From: Pseudevernia furfuracea
Taxonomy: Eukaryota > Ascomycota > Lecanoromycetes > Lecanorales > Parmeliaceae
Length of the DNA stretch: 64,000 nucleotides
Direction: 5' to 3'
NCBI GenBank assembly: GCA_022315425.1
Contig: JAIUPT010000042.1
Coordinates: 1,922,001-1,986,000, forward strand
Positions 21,478 through 33,800 of the stretch are shown here, in pieces (the stretch's first letter is position 1; each line of letters begins with the position of its first letter). The notes below the pieces were generated by a model. It was given only the letters and a program-made list of their open reading frames with translations. It ran no database searches and was not told where the DNA came from. The translations under genes and the position numbers were made by a program.

Positions 21478-22201
21478 TTTGGAAGAAGATTGGCTTGTGA
21501 GATGGAATGATTAGATTCGGGCTCGTATCGACAGAGATCAGGATTTTGTGTTCAGAGCAGAGGCAGGAGATATCAGTTTGGTGTGATGTGAGGTTCAATT
21601 ATCACCTCATATCTCCCATATGTTTAAGGATAGTAATGAACTGGCACGACTGGAAAGACTTGACGCCCCGCCGATGATAGGCTGTCAATAATTGGCTGAT
21701 GCGCCTCCAGCAAATCGACAGTGGAGGATAGCGAGTAATGTGCGGTACTGTATGCATGCAAAGAGCCTCGTTGTGGAGTGGGTGTTGAATGATGGCTAAG
21801 GCATGATTGGGCACTCCACCTCCAAACACGCCGGTGATCGCAGGCGGCAAGTCGGTTATGTCCGCGATGCACTATACTAGTCCTGAAATGAAATACACTT
21901 ACCCGATCTTGAGATCAGTGATTCAGAAGTCGTAGTAATGTGCGTTTGGATAGTCTCACTCTCTGACTCAGAAGAATGATGAGAATCACATAAAAATCAA
22001 GCTACAGTATGGGCATAGAGGGGAGTTTTAGGGACAAAAAACCTCGTACTCGTAGACAGTTACTCGAAGCGTTAGGCCTGGCGGGATTGGCTTATAAGCG
22101 AGACAATCGCGTCAAGATTCCAACTTTATCACACTACCGGCAAAAGTACGCCCATCCACTTGGAGCTCCATTATTTTTGCTACCTACAAACTACAAACAA
22201 G
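21478..22201. other. divergent promoter region between the SWIB gene and eIF3b
   Basis: The region is 724 bp. No gene is seen; 82-codon frames on the minus strand show no protein character. The two genes start at opposite ends, so this stretch likely holds both promoters. Confidence 0.5.
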
Positions 22202-24605
22202 ATGGCGCCCAGCTTTGATAATCTCACCGAGGACAACGGTACCTACGACTCAGAGGAGGAGATAGACTTCTCAGGTTGGAGAGAATCATCTACACATTCT
22301 CAAACGACCAACCCACTAATCAATCATCTTGTCAGATCTCAAGGAACAATACGACGTCCGACTTGAACAAGGCCTTGATGCATTCGTGGTCGTCGATGGC
22401 CTACCCGTGGTCCCGGAAGACAGCAAACCGAAGCTTGTTAAATTCTTGGTGAAGCAGCTGAACAAGGCCGGAAAAGTCAAGGAAGATGGCTTCTTCATGC
22501 CAGTCAACGATAAGGGCATGACGGAAGGGTATGGCCTCCGTTCTTTGAGATGCAGGAACAAAAGCTCATCTGTCTAGCTATGCTTTCGTCGAGTACCAAA
22601 CCCCACAGCAAGCCATCGCGGCTACCAAGCAACTCCACGGTACCGCCATCGACAAAAGGCATACATTCGCGATCAACAAAATCACAGACGTGGAACGGTA
22701 TGGGAGGGAAGGCCGCATCGACGATGAATATCAACCACCCAAGATCGATGACTTCACAGAGAAAGAGCACCTGAGGTGGTGGTTAGGGGATTCAAACAGC
22801 AGAGATCAATTCGTCATGTTGCGAGGGGAGAATGTTGGGGTATTCTGGAATAAGAAGAAAGATCCGCCTGAAAATGTAGTCGATCGGATGCACTGGACGG
22901 AGTCGCATGTGCAGTGGTCGCCTTTAGGCACATATCTCGCCACTATGCATGCCAGGGGCGTACAGTTATGGGGCGGACCGAACTGGACACGGCAAACAAG
23001 ATTTCCGCATCCTATGTGCAATCTAATCGACTTCTCGCCCGGGGAAAAATACATTACGACATGGTCCTTCAAGCCGATTGAGGTTGCAGAAGACGACCCG
23101 ATTCTATCACAGGAGGAAGATGGGAAAAACTACATCATTTGGGACGTCGCGACGGGAAGGCCGCTACGGTCATTCCAGATGCACGACCTTCCAACCCCGC
23201 CTGAGAGTGAAACCGGCCAGCCGGTAAAGAAGAAGGTACCGTGGCCCGCTTTCAAGTGGTCGTCCGACGACAAATTCGTCGCTCGTATGCTAGAGGGCCA
23301 ATCCATATCCGTTTATGAACTCCCCAAGATGACTCTCATGGACAAGACATCCATCAAGATCGAAGGCATGATGGATTTTGAATGGTCACCTGCACTCCCA
23401 CAGCGGGACTCGGTGAAGACATATGAGCAGCTTTTCTGCTTCTGGACCCCGGAAATCGGCAGCAATCCAGCCAAAGTCGGCCTCATGAGCATACCGTCCA
23501 AAGAGACAGTGCGAACCAGAAACCTCTTCAATGTCACAGACGCTAAGCTCCACTGGCAATCACAAGGCGCCTACGTCTGTGTCAAAGTAGACAGGCACTC
23601 AAAGTCAAAGAAGTCCCTAGCGACCAATCTCGAAATCTTCCGTGTCCGAGAAAAGGGTGTCCCTGTCGAAGTCGTCGATTCGATCAAAGACACCGTCATC
23701 AACTTTGCGTGGGAACCCAAAGGCGACCGCTTCGTCCTCATCACCACTGCCGAGGTCGTCATGACCACCGCCGTACCTCCAAAGACCGCAGTCTCATTCT
23801 TCTGTCCCGAAAAGATCAAAGGAGCTGGCGTGGGGAACTTCAAACACATCCGCACCATCGAGAAGAAGAACAGCAATGCCATCTACTGGTCCCCTAAAGG
23901 CCGTTTCGTCATCGTCGCCACCGTACACTCACAGCAGAGCTTCGACCTCGACTTCTGGGACCTGGATTTCGAGGGCGAGAAGCCCGAGAGCGATAAAGAT
24001 CTCACCGCCAATTTACAGCTCATGAACACAGGAGACCACTACGGAGTTACAGACGTTGATTGGGACCCTACTGGTCGCTACTGCGTAACGAGTGCTAGTG
24101 TTTGGAAACATACCGTGAGCCCGCTTCTTTCCATCCCCCTCCCCCTCCCCCTCTCACTCCACATCTGGCGGCCACGACGCTGACGGGATCAAAGATGGAA
24201 AACGGCTACCACCTCTACGACTTCAAAGGGGAGCTCTTGCGCGAAGAGCACATCGAAAAGTTCAAGCAACTCTCCTGGCGCCCTCGCCCTCCCACCCTTC
24301 TGTCACGGGACGAACAGAAAACCATCCGCAAAAATCTACGCGAGTATTCCAAAGATTTCGAAGAGCAAGACCGCATCGAGGAAGATAAAGAGAAGGGCGC
24401 GATCGTGGAGGAGAGGAGGAGGATCATGAGCGAATGGCTCGCATGGCGGGAGAAGGAAGAGGAGGAGTTGAAGGCGGAGAGGAGGGAGCTGGGGTTGAAG
24501 GAGGATGTTGAGGAGGAGGAGAAGGCTGATGGGAAAGATGGAGAGGGGGCGGTTGTTGAGGAGATTATGGAGGAGGTTCTGGATGAGGTTGAGGAGATTG
24601 CTTAG
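22202..24605 (+). CDS. prt1: translation initiation factor eIF3 subunit b (Prt1)
   Basis: Exons are 22202-22274, 22336-22528, 22578-24114 and 24195-24605. The introns are 61, 49 and 80 bp, giving 737 aa. An N-terminal acidic leader leads to a non-canonical RRM (about residues 35-120; AFVVVDGLP...GYAFVEYQTPQQAI). The beta-propeller follows with eIF3b landmarks (VMLRGENVGVFWNKKKDPP, HWTESHVQWSPLGTYLAT, NAIYWSPKGRFV). The C-terminus is GYHLYDFKGELL, PRPPTLLS and a long Glu-rich coiled tail. eIF3b is a scaffold of the eIF3 complex on the 40S subunit and contacts eIF3a, g, i and j. Intron 3 has an unusually strong pyrimidine tract before its acceptor. It is the most housekeeping-like gene in this part of the window. 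Confidence 0.95.
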
Positions 24606-25128
24606 GATTACTCAAGGGAATTGGAGATGGTTGCATAAACTGTATTTGGCACTATATCAGGTGTAGTAATCTGCCGTCCAGGAGGCAGCTACTCCGGATC
24701 TTTGTTAGTCAGCTTATCAAATGCTTTGTGGGCATTGCCTGCAGCCTTGTGAAAGACGCAGAGGATGATCATCAAGAAACCATGTATTAAATCATAGATG
24801 TATCTGCCACCAGTAGGTATCGTAAGGAAACGATCAGTAGCTCATTCAATCACTACACATGATCGTATCTCTCAGAGATATACCGCCTGAACGCCTCTAA
24901 ATATGCAATATACCGCCGTTTCATTCTGTTCATTAAAGTACTCCGAAAGGAAGGTCGTAATTGGTCATCAAAGGCGAGTGGAAATGGGTATTCGCAGGGT
25001 AGCGTTATGCCAGATCTATGCTGTGGAAAGAAAACTTATCGATTTTTGTGGCGCTCCTTGGGGTTGCCCGTGCAGCCTGGCGATGTCCGCGTCTTTAAGT
25101 CTTAAAACTGAGCTCCCTCAAACATTTT
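24606..25128. other. convergent intergenic stretch
   Basis: It lies between the eIF3b stop and the cyclin stop. No gene seen. Confidence 0.55.
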
Positions 25129-26546
25129 TTACGGTGGCGTAGGCGTTTGTGTCTGCATATACAGCCCCTCCATATGATTGGCCTGCTGCTGTTGAGAAAT
25201 GACTTCGCGAGCATAGAACTCCACCAGCATGGTTCCATACGCCTCTAGTTCGACTATGGGTACAGAAAGGCGAAAGTCATTCAAGAGAAGAAATTGTAAC
25301 TCCAGGTGATTCAGCTCACTTAATGGTAGGCCGCCGACCTGCGATATATTAGTAAGATCTTAGAACGAGGTACAAGCAGTTTGACCTTGGCATATCTTGA
25401 ATTCGTGTAGAAGACGTCGGAAAAAAATTTGCTAGCGCAAGTGACTCCTGCTATGACCAGTCTATGTATGTTGAAGCTATCCACCACAAAATAATGCGAA
25501 AGGTCATAGGCGTCGGAATCAGGTAACGCGGTGGGTATCGAGGGCGAAGGCCTCAGGGTTGAATCCTGAGAGTCCGAACTATCAGAGCCCGGAGGAGAGA
25601 CTATGACTGGTGTTCTGGGCGAAGAATCGACTTCCGCTCCGCCAGGCGAAGAATTGACCGCCGTTTCGCTCGAGCCGTTAGAGCTGACGCCACTCGGCGC
25701 TCTTGAATGGCCCATGCCATGCTGCTCATCGCCTGGAAATCTAGGCAGTGCTCCACTGTTGACCATTTCCGTCATGCGATCGAAATAGATCAGCAAACTC
25801 AAGAAGACTTCGTATGTAGTCGGACAATACTTGTGGATGCGGCTCAGGTAACTTGCGATGGTGATGCTGGGTACATTTTTCCCATGGAATGCGAGCACGC
25901 TCGAAGCTTGCGGGCTGAGCCCCGTCGCTCCTTCTGGTGGCGGTATGTTTCGATGTAGGTTCTCATGTTGGCGGTCATTTGTAGTGATGATCTTTGTCAA
26001 GAGGCCGGCTACCATCTCAATGACATCTGTGACCGGCATGCCACTGATCTCGTATTGCTGCCCGCCATCCATCCTACCTCGCAGGGAATGCCTGGAGGGA
26101 TGGCGTGACCGCGTAAGGACTTCCTCACTGGCGAAGCTTTGAATGTGGCCGAGATCTCGAACCTTGATGCGGCTCGGTGAATTGGCCGTTGACCCATTTA
26201 GCGACAACATGGAGCGGTGTGTAGGCTCAAGACGTGGCGATGGTGGAGGCACTGTCTCCGATTGAGGCTCTTGCGGCATGAGATGATTGCTATCGTTGGT
26301 ATGTGGATGTTCTTGGGGGTGATCTGCACTTCGCCAATGTATATGAGGCCCGTCATTGTGCGATGTTGATCGGCCGTTAACCGGTAGAGTAGGTAGGACG
26401 GTATGAGAAGATACTCGAGATCTGCTATTTGAGGTCTGAGAGGGCGTGGCAGTAGCATCATTTCGTAGATGTGAGGTTTGGGAGGGGGTTCGGAAGGGGT
26501 CAGAGATCGTTGAAGACATCTGATGCACGTCCCCAGATGCCATCAT
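25129..26546 (-). CDS. Pho80-like (Pcl) cyclin
   Basis: Exons are 26546-25386 and 25338-25129. The 47-bp intron (25339-25385) has a GTCAAA donor and a CGCAG acceptor with a TTACTAAT branch-like site. The product is 456 aa. The start is the first of two adjacent Met codons; the frame upstream lacks an ATG. The first 170 residues are Ser/Thr/Pro-rich. The cyclin core is split by an acidic/Ser insert of about 90 residues. Landmarks are SVLAFHGKNVPSITIASYL, RIHKYCPTTYEVFLSLLIY, FNIHRLVIAGVTCASKF and RYAKVGGLPLSELNHLELQF, the last being a signature of Pho80-type cyclins. Such cyclins bind Pho85-like kinases and act in phosphate, glycogen or stress signalling. The exact kinase is inferred from the family. 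Confidence 0.9.
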
Positions 26547-26593
26547 CGAGGGCAAGCGCGCAAAGTGGGATATGAGCTCGCTGATGAAGCCAT
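26543..26593 (-). promoter_or_regulatory. upstream ORF whose stop overlaps the cyclin start codon
   Basis: An ATG at 26593 opens a 16-codon frame that ends in TGA at 26545-26543. This forms an ATGA overlap with the main start at 26546. Such an arrangement usually lowers translation, or couples it by re-initiation. Whether the transcript includes this ATG is unknown. Confidence 0.45.
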
Positions 26594-27889
26594 GTTCAAC
26601 GTCAGCTTAGGTTCTGCAAAAGGCTGGCATATAATCCATGTGTTACGAGGTGCAGGGGTGACGAAGACGAAGAAGCGAGAGCATCATATGTAGTGAGATG
26701 GGCAGAACTTGGGCTGGTCATATTGTCGAAGCAACATTTGCACCTCCTTTTTAAGCTTGAGAAGAAATGGCGCAAGGCCACTTCCTCTCTTGGAGCTTCT
26801 TGCGGAGTAAACTTGTTTCAAGTCAAAGACTCGGGAATGCCGTCTCACCTGTAGGAGCATGCCTAAATCGCCCGTTCCTCGACAACGTAGATATGGAGGC
26901 AATCAATTGAGAAAAGACATGTATGTACTCGACATGAAGGAAGTGAAGTCTGTAGTTGTATAAAGCGGTCTGGTTACTGTCGCCGTTATGCCGTTTATTA
27001 ATAGCAGGCCGAAATTAAAAGTCGAACTCCAAGCAATTTCAGGGTTTCCGGTCTGGCAACACTGATATATACAACGTCGCGTTTACAGCTGCTCCCTTCA
27101 ACGCTACTGAACAGCGCACCTTCATAGACTAATCGTGTGTACACACCTTGCCCCAGGTACATTATGCAAAAAACCACTTCAGGCCTCAGTCCGTGCGTAT
27201 CGCTCTAAAACCATAGACGAGCTCGAGCGGTCCCACGAGCTACAGTACTACTCCTCACCACGCTAAAGTAGGATATGAAGAAGAGCCACTTTTCTTCTAG
27301 ATCAGAACGCTCGAGCCAGAACCACCCGATCATCATAGACAGATGATAAGGCGGCTAATGTGTCATCATTTCATCAGCTCTACTGAACCAGTGAACTCGT
27401 TCAGCCAACGTGGTGACGATGAGCATCAGGATACGTTGAGTATCGATTGGTAGAGCTCAAGCATCCTGAATTTATCATGTACCTCGGTAATCAAATCTAT
27501 CGACCTATGGATAGTATCGTACATTAGTGCGCACGCTCGCACAGAAGTAAACGCTTCTTTCCGCCCGCTCTGTAGTGATATGATCTTTTTACCCTCTTGA
27601 AAGTGGTAACGCGGACGCCTCGTCCGCTGACCCTGGGAAATCTCGTCTTCGAAATGCCAAACTTGCGGACGGTAGAGTCGATTGACAAAAGCTATCTTGA
27701 TGCAGCTGTAGCCGTGCCTTACGACTCAATTAGAGGCTATGAGAAGAATTGGATCCCGGTAATATCAGATGTGCAGAGGGACACACTTCTATCAGACCCT
27801 TTCCTTCTACCTTCCGTATCAACACAGAGAAGGCTTGCACCATTCAATCATTTGAATCAATGTCTAAAGCTCCTATACTGTTCACCACA
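26594..27889. other. 1.3-kb intergenic stretch
   Basis: It probably holds the promoter and leader of the cyclin gene and the 3' region of PRE3. Frames of 72 codons (26684-26902 minus) and 107 codons (27597-27920 plus) show no domain, so I call no gene. Confidence 0.5.
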
Positions 27890-28831
27890 TCATCCCGTCC
27901 CCGGGCCCTTGTACCCTTGATCTGGTAGATACAGGTGCCTCACCGCCCCCTGCTTCGTCAGTACCACTAGCCTAATCACACCTCCTGAAGACCCATCCCA
28001 CTTTATTGCCTCCCTTAACGCCCCCTTCACGAAATCCACCCCTTCCGCCTCGCTCATACCCTCTTTCCAATACGAGTCACAATATCCGTAAATGTACGTG
28101 CTTCCCGAACCACCAATAGCATACGATTGCTTGTGCAAGCTGCCGCCCAAAGGTATACTGTAGACTGACCCTCCATGTCTCGGATCGTAGCCTGCAATGA
28201 TCATACCCGCACTGCATTCCATTCCTCAAGTCAGCCCTCTCAACTCAATCCCACTCACCCCCTTTCTTCTTTCGAAGCATCACGCACCTCAGCTGGTCCT
28301 TATTATCATAGCACAACTCCTGAAACAACGCCGCCGCCGTCTGCGTCGTCGGCTGCTCCTCATTCGCCGTCCCGTACATGCCCAGATGGTAGTCCACGAT
28401 GTCGGCGACGGCTTGCGTGTCGGCGGCGGAGCCGGACCGGCAGCACCAGATTGTGTCGTGCACTTGGGTCAGTTTGTCGGTGACGCGGTTGGCGATGTAG
28501 GCGCCGGTGGTGGTGCGGGAGTCGGCGCCGAGGATGACGCCTTGGGAGAAGGTGATGGCCATGCTGATGGGGGTAGGGGTTTAGAGATGGTTGTAGAGGG
28601 GAGGGGGACGTGGGGGAGTACATTGAGGTTCCTAGGCTGGAGAGGAGAGGAGAGGTTAGTAAAGCGGTTTGAGGGAATGAGAGGGAGGGAATGCTGACTT
28701 TACTTCACCTGTCTTTAGGTGGTTCATGTCGATGTGTATGCCATCTGGCCAGAGCTGTTAGCTTTATTCTGTGGGTCGTAGGTGAGCTCGAAGATGGCAC
28801 CTTCACTCAGCGTCCCCGTTGGCATCACCAT
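27890..28831 (-). CDS. pre3: 20S proteasome subunit beta1 (Pre3)
   Basis: Exons are 28831-28807, 28744-28699, 28636-28622, 28563-28288 and 28211-27890, giving 227 aa. The third exon is only 15 nt. The joined protein reads IDMNHLKTGEVNLGTSIMAI, as the family requires. The propeptide is cut between Gly and Thr, leaving Thr1 as nucleophile. Later landmarks are GVILGADSRTTTGAYIANRV (with the conserved Asp and the Arg/Lys group), KLTQVHDTIWCCRSGSAADT, SAGMIIAGYDPRHGG and IKWDGSSGGVIRLVVL. Beta1 gives the caspase-like activity of the proteasome. The first exon is the least certain: the donor may be GTGAAG (used here) or GTGCCA four codons later. An alternative start inside exon 2 at 28727 would still give a functional propeptide. 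Confidence 0.93.
28622..28636 (-). other. 15-nt microexon encoding the Pre3 cleavage site and catalytic Thr
   Basis: The exon CCTAGGAACCTCAAT supplies the third base of an Asn codon, Leu, Gly, Thr, Ser and two bases of Ile. Its flanks are TCCAG before and GTACTC after. The neighbouring introns are 62 bp (28637-28698) and 58 bp (28564-28621). Skipping it is in frame (15 nt) but would remove Gly(-1) and Thr1. Confidence 0.85.
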
Positions 28832-29238
28832 TTTGAAGAACACTTTCTTGAGTACGGGTTGGGTAAGTCTTGCAATAGGCCGCGAGAGGAATAGAAAAGC
28901 TAGCTGTCTCGAGGTGTGATTTTCAGGATAGTGAAACCAACGACAACCTCTACAGGCAGCTTGGACGCGTTGAAGCTCCGTGTGGCGCTTGGCGGCTAGC
29001 GCGCGTATTTATCAGCGGCAATTTTGAAGTCTGTCTAGAGACACTCTAGTCTCTAGAGATTAATTTTCATTTCTCGACTTTCTTTAAGCTAAAACTTGAC
29101 CGTTGGTTAGAAAGGCGATTATATTTACATGGATGAATGGTCTTGCACCAATCACCTGGCGGCATCCTTAGGCAAATCGCCCAGCTGTTGTAAAACGAAC
29201 ATCGATTTTCAGGCCTGCGTAAAATTACTTACAGCATT

Positions 29239-30260
29239 TTGATGGCTTCTTACCTTTCATATTTGCGGTTGCCGGCAATGGCGTCATCTGGCATTGCTTT
29301 TTTGGCAAGCGGACTATTATATTACAAACAGAACGAGCTCATTTATCCACGGTACCTGCCATCAGGCGCCAATACTGATGAAGGCGTTCCACGTCCGACA
29401 CAATTTGGGATTTCTGACTATGAAGACCTGCGGCTTCCTACGCTGGATGGAGAGACTCTTGGGGCTTTCTTTATTCGACCCTCCAACAAAGGACTTGCAC
29501 AGAATGTCACAATTCTCATGTTTCACGGGAATGCTGGCAATATAGGACATCGGGTTCCAATCGCCAAGATTTTGGAGGAAAACATGGGTTGCAACGTTCT
29601 TATGCTTGAGTACAGGGGTTATGGCATGTCCACCGGAACTCCCAATGAGGAGGGTCTGATGATCGACGCACAAACGGCACTGGATCACATCCGCAACAGG
29701 AAGGATATCAAGGGTACCAAGATTGTGGTTTATGGCCAAAGCCTGGGTGGAGCTGTTGCGATTCAACTTGTGGCAAAGAATCAGGAGGCTCATGATGTGA
29801 TTGGATTGATCTTAGAGAACACTTTCACCTCGATAAGGAAGTTGATCCCCAGGTTGTTCCTCTCTACTGTCTCATCACCACAATTGCTGACTGTATGCAG
29901 TGCTTTTCCACCCGCGAAATATATTGCCTGGCTATGCCATCAGTATTGGCCGAGCGAAGATATTCTTCCTCAGATCACCGAAGTTCCCATCCTGTTCATT
30001 AGTGGTTTGAAGGACGAAATTATCCCGTAAGCAGTCTTCAGAACCTGAGAGCTCATTTAACAGATTGGAACTGATCGAGTTGACGATTGTCTAGTCCATC
30101 CCATATGAAGCAACTCCTATCAGTGTGCCGAGCGAAAAGTATAACTTGGCGCACCATACCCAATGGCTCTCACAACAACACAGTGGCTGAGCCAAATTAC
30201 TTTCAGTTTATCTTTGACTTTATCAAGGAAAAAGCATTGGGGGGGACTGATTTATTTTGA
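29239..30260 (+). CDS. bem46: alpha/beta hydrolase, BEM46/ABHD13 family
   Basis: Exons are 29239-29852, 29901-30026 and 30095-30260, giving 301 aa (S. pombe Bem46 is 299). The 48-bp first intron (29853-29900) contains no stop and keeps the frame. I call it an intron because removal gives RKLIPSAFPPAKY as in relatives, and it has GT, CTGAC and CAG signals. An N-terminal membrane anchor lies at about residues 12-28. The core carries MFHGNAGNIGHR (oxyanion region), YRGYGMSTG, the nucleophile elbow GQSLGG, an Asp in GLKDEIIPPSH and the His in PNGSHNN. Family members sit at ER or plasma membrane; in fungi Bem46 is linked to polarity and germination. The substrate is unknown. The gene diverges from PRE3. 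Confidence 0.9.
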
Positions 30261-30821
30261 TACCCTGTCATCGTGTCTTCCCTTTCCCTTGTGATGAGGC
30301 GCTGGTTCAGGAGAAGATTTAAGCAGTGAATACGTTGAATCGACAGTGCGGTAGCGCAATTCGTACACTGAAAAGAAGGAGACTAATACTCAATGAATCA
30401 ATGAATTATTCGTAGAGTCACATAAAGTCTCACGAGTCTGGACACTTCCCATTAATTCATGAGGCCTCGAATTGGTTGATGGACTCAGTCACTGGTAGTA
30501 GCGGTTTTTTTTAAAAAGTAAACGTAGCCGTGTTTGTGCATAAGTGACTCATGTAGTTTGATGCGTCATCTCTCCCAAAAGTGATAGAAAGTCAAGTCTT
30601 TGCCACTCCCAATGCTCTAACGACAACTTCTTCGACACTGGGACTTTTTTCTTTGTTAAAGTCTGGACGCTGATATTTGAAGCGCATTATTAATTGCAGC
30701 AGGTACTCCTTTGGACCACCTCTGTTGGCCGGCTGCACACACTTGACCCCATACTTGTGCTTGCTATCCGCTATTCATCACCTGCAACATAGGTATCCAC
30801 CTCCCGTTCCATATCCCAGTA
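30261..30821. other. intergenic stretch and probable leader of FAP1
   Basis: No gene is seen. A possible 5' leader intron runs from a GTACTC after GCAGCAG (about 30701) to the CCCAG just before the FAP1 start. This is weakly supported. Confidence 0.4.
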
Positions 30822-33800
30822 ATGGCTTCCGTCGAATCAGCGCTTATCACTCAACTACCCAATCCAACGCCACGACGCAGGGGGCCGCGGCGGGGTGGCC
30901 ACAATCCGTCGGCTCAAAGAGGTGGACAGAACTTGGGCAGCATCACTCAAATCCCCGAGACAAGCGGCTCTACTTCAAGATCAACCAACCCTTCGTTGAC
31001 ATTGAGACCAGCTTCTGTAGCACCGTCTCCAAACCCATCTTCTGCCGAACCTTCAAGTGCTGAAGCTTCGGCAAATGAGAATGGACATTTGGGCAATGCA
31101 AGAGGGTGGGGCCCAAGGGGACGAGGCAGAGCGAGGGGGGTAGGAAGAGGAGGGGAAGACCGAGGACGCGGAGAACCTGTGGGTGGTTCTCGGCCAAGTG
31201 GGGATGGCCAAGGCTACAGCCACTATGGTGTGCACAACGGACACAATGCGGGAAGAGCGCCAGGTTCTGGCAGACAAAGTGGTGGAAGATTGACTCAGGA
31301 AGAGCCCACACCAACGCAGACTATCTCTACCCTGCAAGCAGATGCACCGGAATTTCACCCAGGTCAACAGCATCAACAGCGGCCGACCAATACCAGAGGT
31401 GGAAAGGCACCTCAGTCCAATCATCGCCAGCCTCAAGCAAAAGCACCACGTGCAAGAAAGCAGTCGATTCCCAAGTCCACAGCTGCTGATATTGCTACAC
31501 GAACACACGAAGATATCGCTCACGGTATCTACGAGTGCCCCATATGTACGAATGAAGTAGCGCGGAATTCCAAAGTCTGGTCTTGTAAGACCTGCTGGAC
31601 TGTATTTCATTTGAGCTGCATCAAGAAATGGTCAACCAACGAAGGCTCAACCCAAGCTCAGCGGCGTAATGAGAACGGAGACCTTCCTCCTCCAAGACAA
31701 TGGAGATGTCCAGGATGCAATTTGCCTAAAGACGTTCTACCCTCTACTTACACGTGTTGGTGCGCGAAGGAAGCCGACCCTCAGTCAATTCCTGGAATAC
31801 CGCCTCATTCGTGTGGACAAACTTGTGGTAACCACAGAATTCTACCAAAGAAATGCCCCCATCCCTGCGAGCTACTATGTCATGCCGGTCCATGCCCTCC
31901 TTGCTCACACATGGGTCCTCATCAAATTTGCTTTTGCGGGAAGAAGTCTACCTCGAGGAGATGTGTGGACACGAACTACGACACAGGCTGGAGTTGTGGG
32001 GAGGTATGTGGGGATCCCTTACCATGCGGAGAGCATACCTGCCAGAAACCATGCCATGAGGGTTTGTGCGGCGCTTGTGAGGTCCCCATGGACTGCCGTT
32101 GTTACTGTGGTAAAGAAAAGCAAGTCATCGTCTGCTGCGAGCGCAGTGATGAAAGACTAAGTAAGCGAGCATTAGAGGCTCGTGATGATTCTACGAACGT
32201 TGGGGAGTGGACTGGGACGTTTGACTGTGGGAACCAATGTCAGAGAAAATTTGATTGCGGCAAACACACGTGTGAAAAGAAATGCCATCCACAGGAGCTC
32301 ACAACGCCACATTGTCCTCGGTCCCCAGACGTGGTGTCTCACTGCCCATGTGGAAAGACCTCGCTAAACGACGTGTCGTCCGCCTCGAGGGAGACATGCG
32401 AGGATCCAATCCCGAACTGCGACAAGAAGTGTCTAAAGAAGCTTCCTTGTGGTCACTCGTGTCTGCAGACTTGTCATGCTGATGATTGCATGCCCTGTCT
32501 CATAACTGTGAGCATATCGTGTCGCTGCGGGCGCACCCAGTCTTCCACTGTGTGCCATCAAGGAAGTTTAGAGCAACCGCAATGCATGAGAGCTTGCAGA
32601 GCTACCTTGAACTGTGGTCGTCATGAGTGTGGCGAAAGATGCTGTTCTGGCGAAAAGAAAGCAGCAGAACGCCAAGCTACGAAACGCAAACTTCGACCTC
32701 TAGGAGCTTCGCGCATTATTGACGAGGGTTTTGAAGCCGAGCACTTCTGCACTCGCTCCTGCGGGCGGATGCTGAAGTGTGGAAATCACACATGTCCAGA
32801 ACTTTGTCACAAGGGGCCATGTGGAAGTTGTCGAGAAGCTATCTTCGATGAAATTAGCTGTCACTGTGGCAAGACTGTACTTCAGCCTCCGCTGCCTTGT
32901 GGAACTTCCCCACCTCCCTGTCGATTTGACTGTGAACGTCCGAGGCATTGTGGCCATCCAAGAGTACCACACAGTTGCCATGGCAATGACGAAACCTGCC
33001 CCAAATGTCCCTTCCTTGCACAGAAACCTTGCTTATGTGGAAAGAAGACGCTGAAGAACCAGCCTTGCTGGCTTTCGGAGGTCCGCTGTGGGGAGGCCTG
33101 CGGAAGGAAATTGAAATGCGGTTCTCACTTTTGCCGAAAACAGTGTCATCGACCTGGGGAGTGTGAGGATGTCGGAAAATCGTGTCAGCAAGCTTGCGGT
33201 AAAGCAAAAAAGGCATGTGGCCACCCGTGCGAAGAGCAGTGTCATGCTCCTTCATCTTGCCGCGAAGACAAGCCTTGCCAGAACAAGATGTTCATTACAT
33301 GCGAATGCCAACACTTAAAGCAAGAGGTCAAATGCAATGCGTCCAAAATGAGCGAAGGAAACACCAGGAAGAGTCTGGAATGTGACGATGAGTGCGCAAG
33401 GCTTGCCAGGAATCGTAAATTGGCCCTGGCGCTCAACATCGACCCAGAGGCCCACAAAGACGACCACATCCCTTACTCCAATGACACTTTGAAGATGTTC
33501 CGAGAGAATGTCAAATGGGGCCAGACACAGGAGAGGGAGATCAGAGTATTTGCCGCAGACGAAAATGAGAAACGGCTACGCTTCAAGCCAATGCCACCCC
33601 ATCATCGAGCTTTCCTACGTTCTCTTTCTGAAGACTTTGGTTTTGACAGCGAGAGTGTCGATCCTGAACCACACCGCCATGTTGCTGTATTCAAAACCCC
33701 CCGATTCGTCATGGCACCCATGAAGACTCTCGCTGAGTCCGTCCGCATTCGCACCTCCGCTGAAGCTTCTAGCGCTCCTGCGGTAGAGACTCAAAAGAAG

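Noticed and set aside
28197..28697. 166-codon plus-strand frame
   Set aside because: Antisense to PRE3 exons and introns; Gly/Val-rich artefact.
30970..31610. Minus-strand frames of 114-185 codons
   Set aside because: Antisense to the FAP1 N-terminus and RING region.
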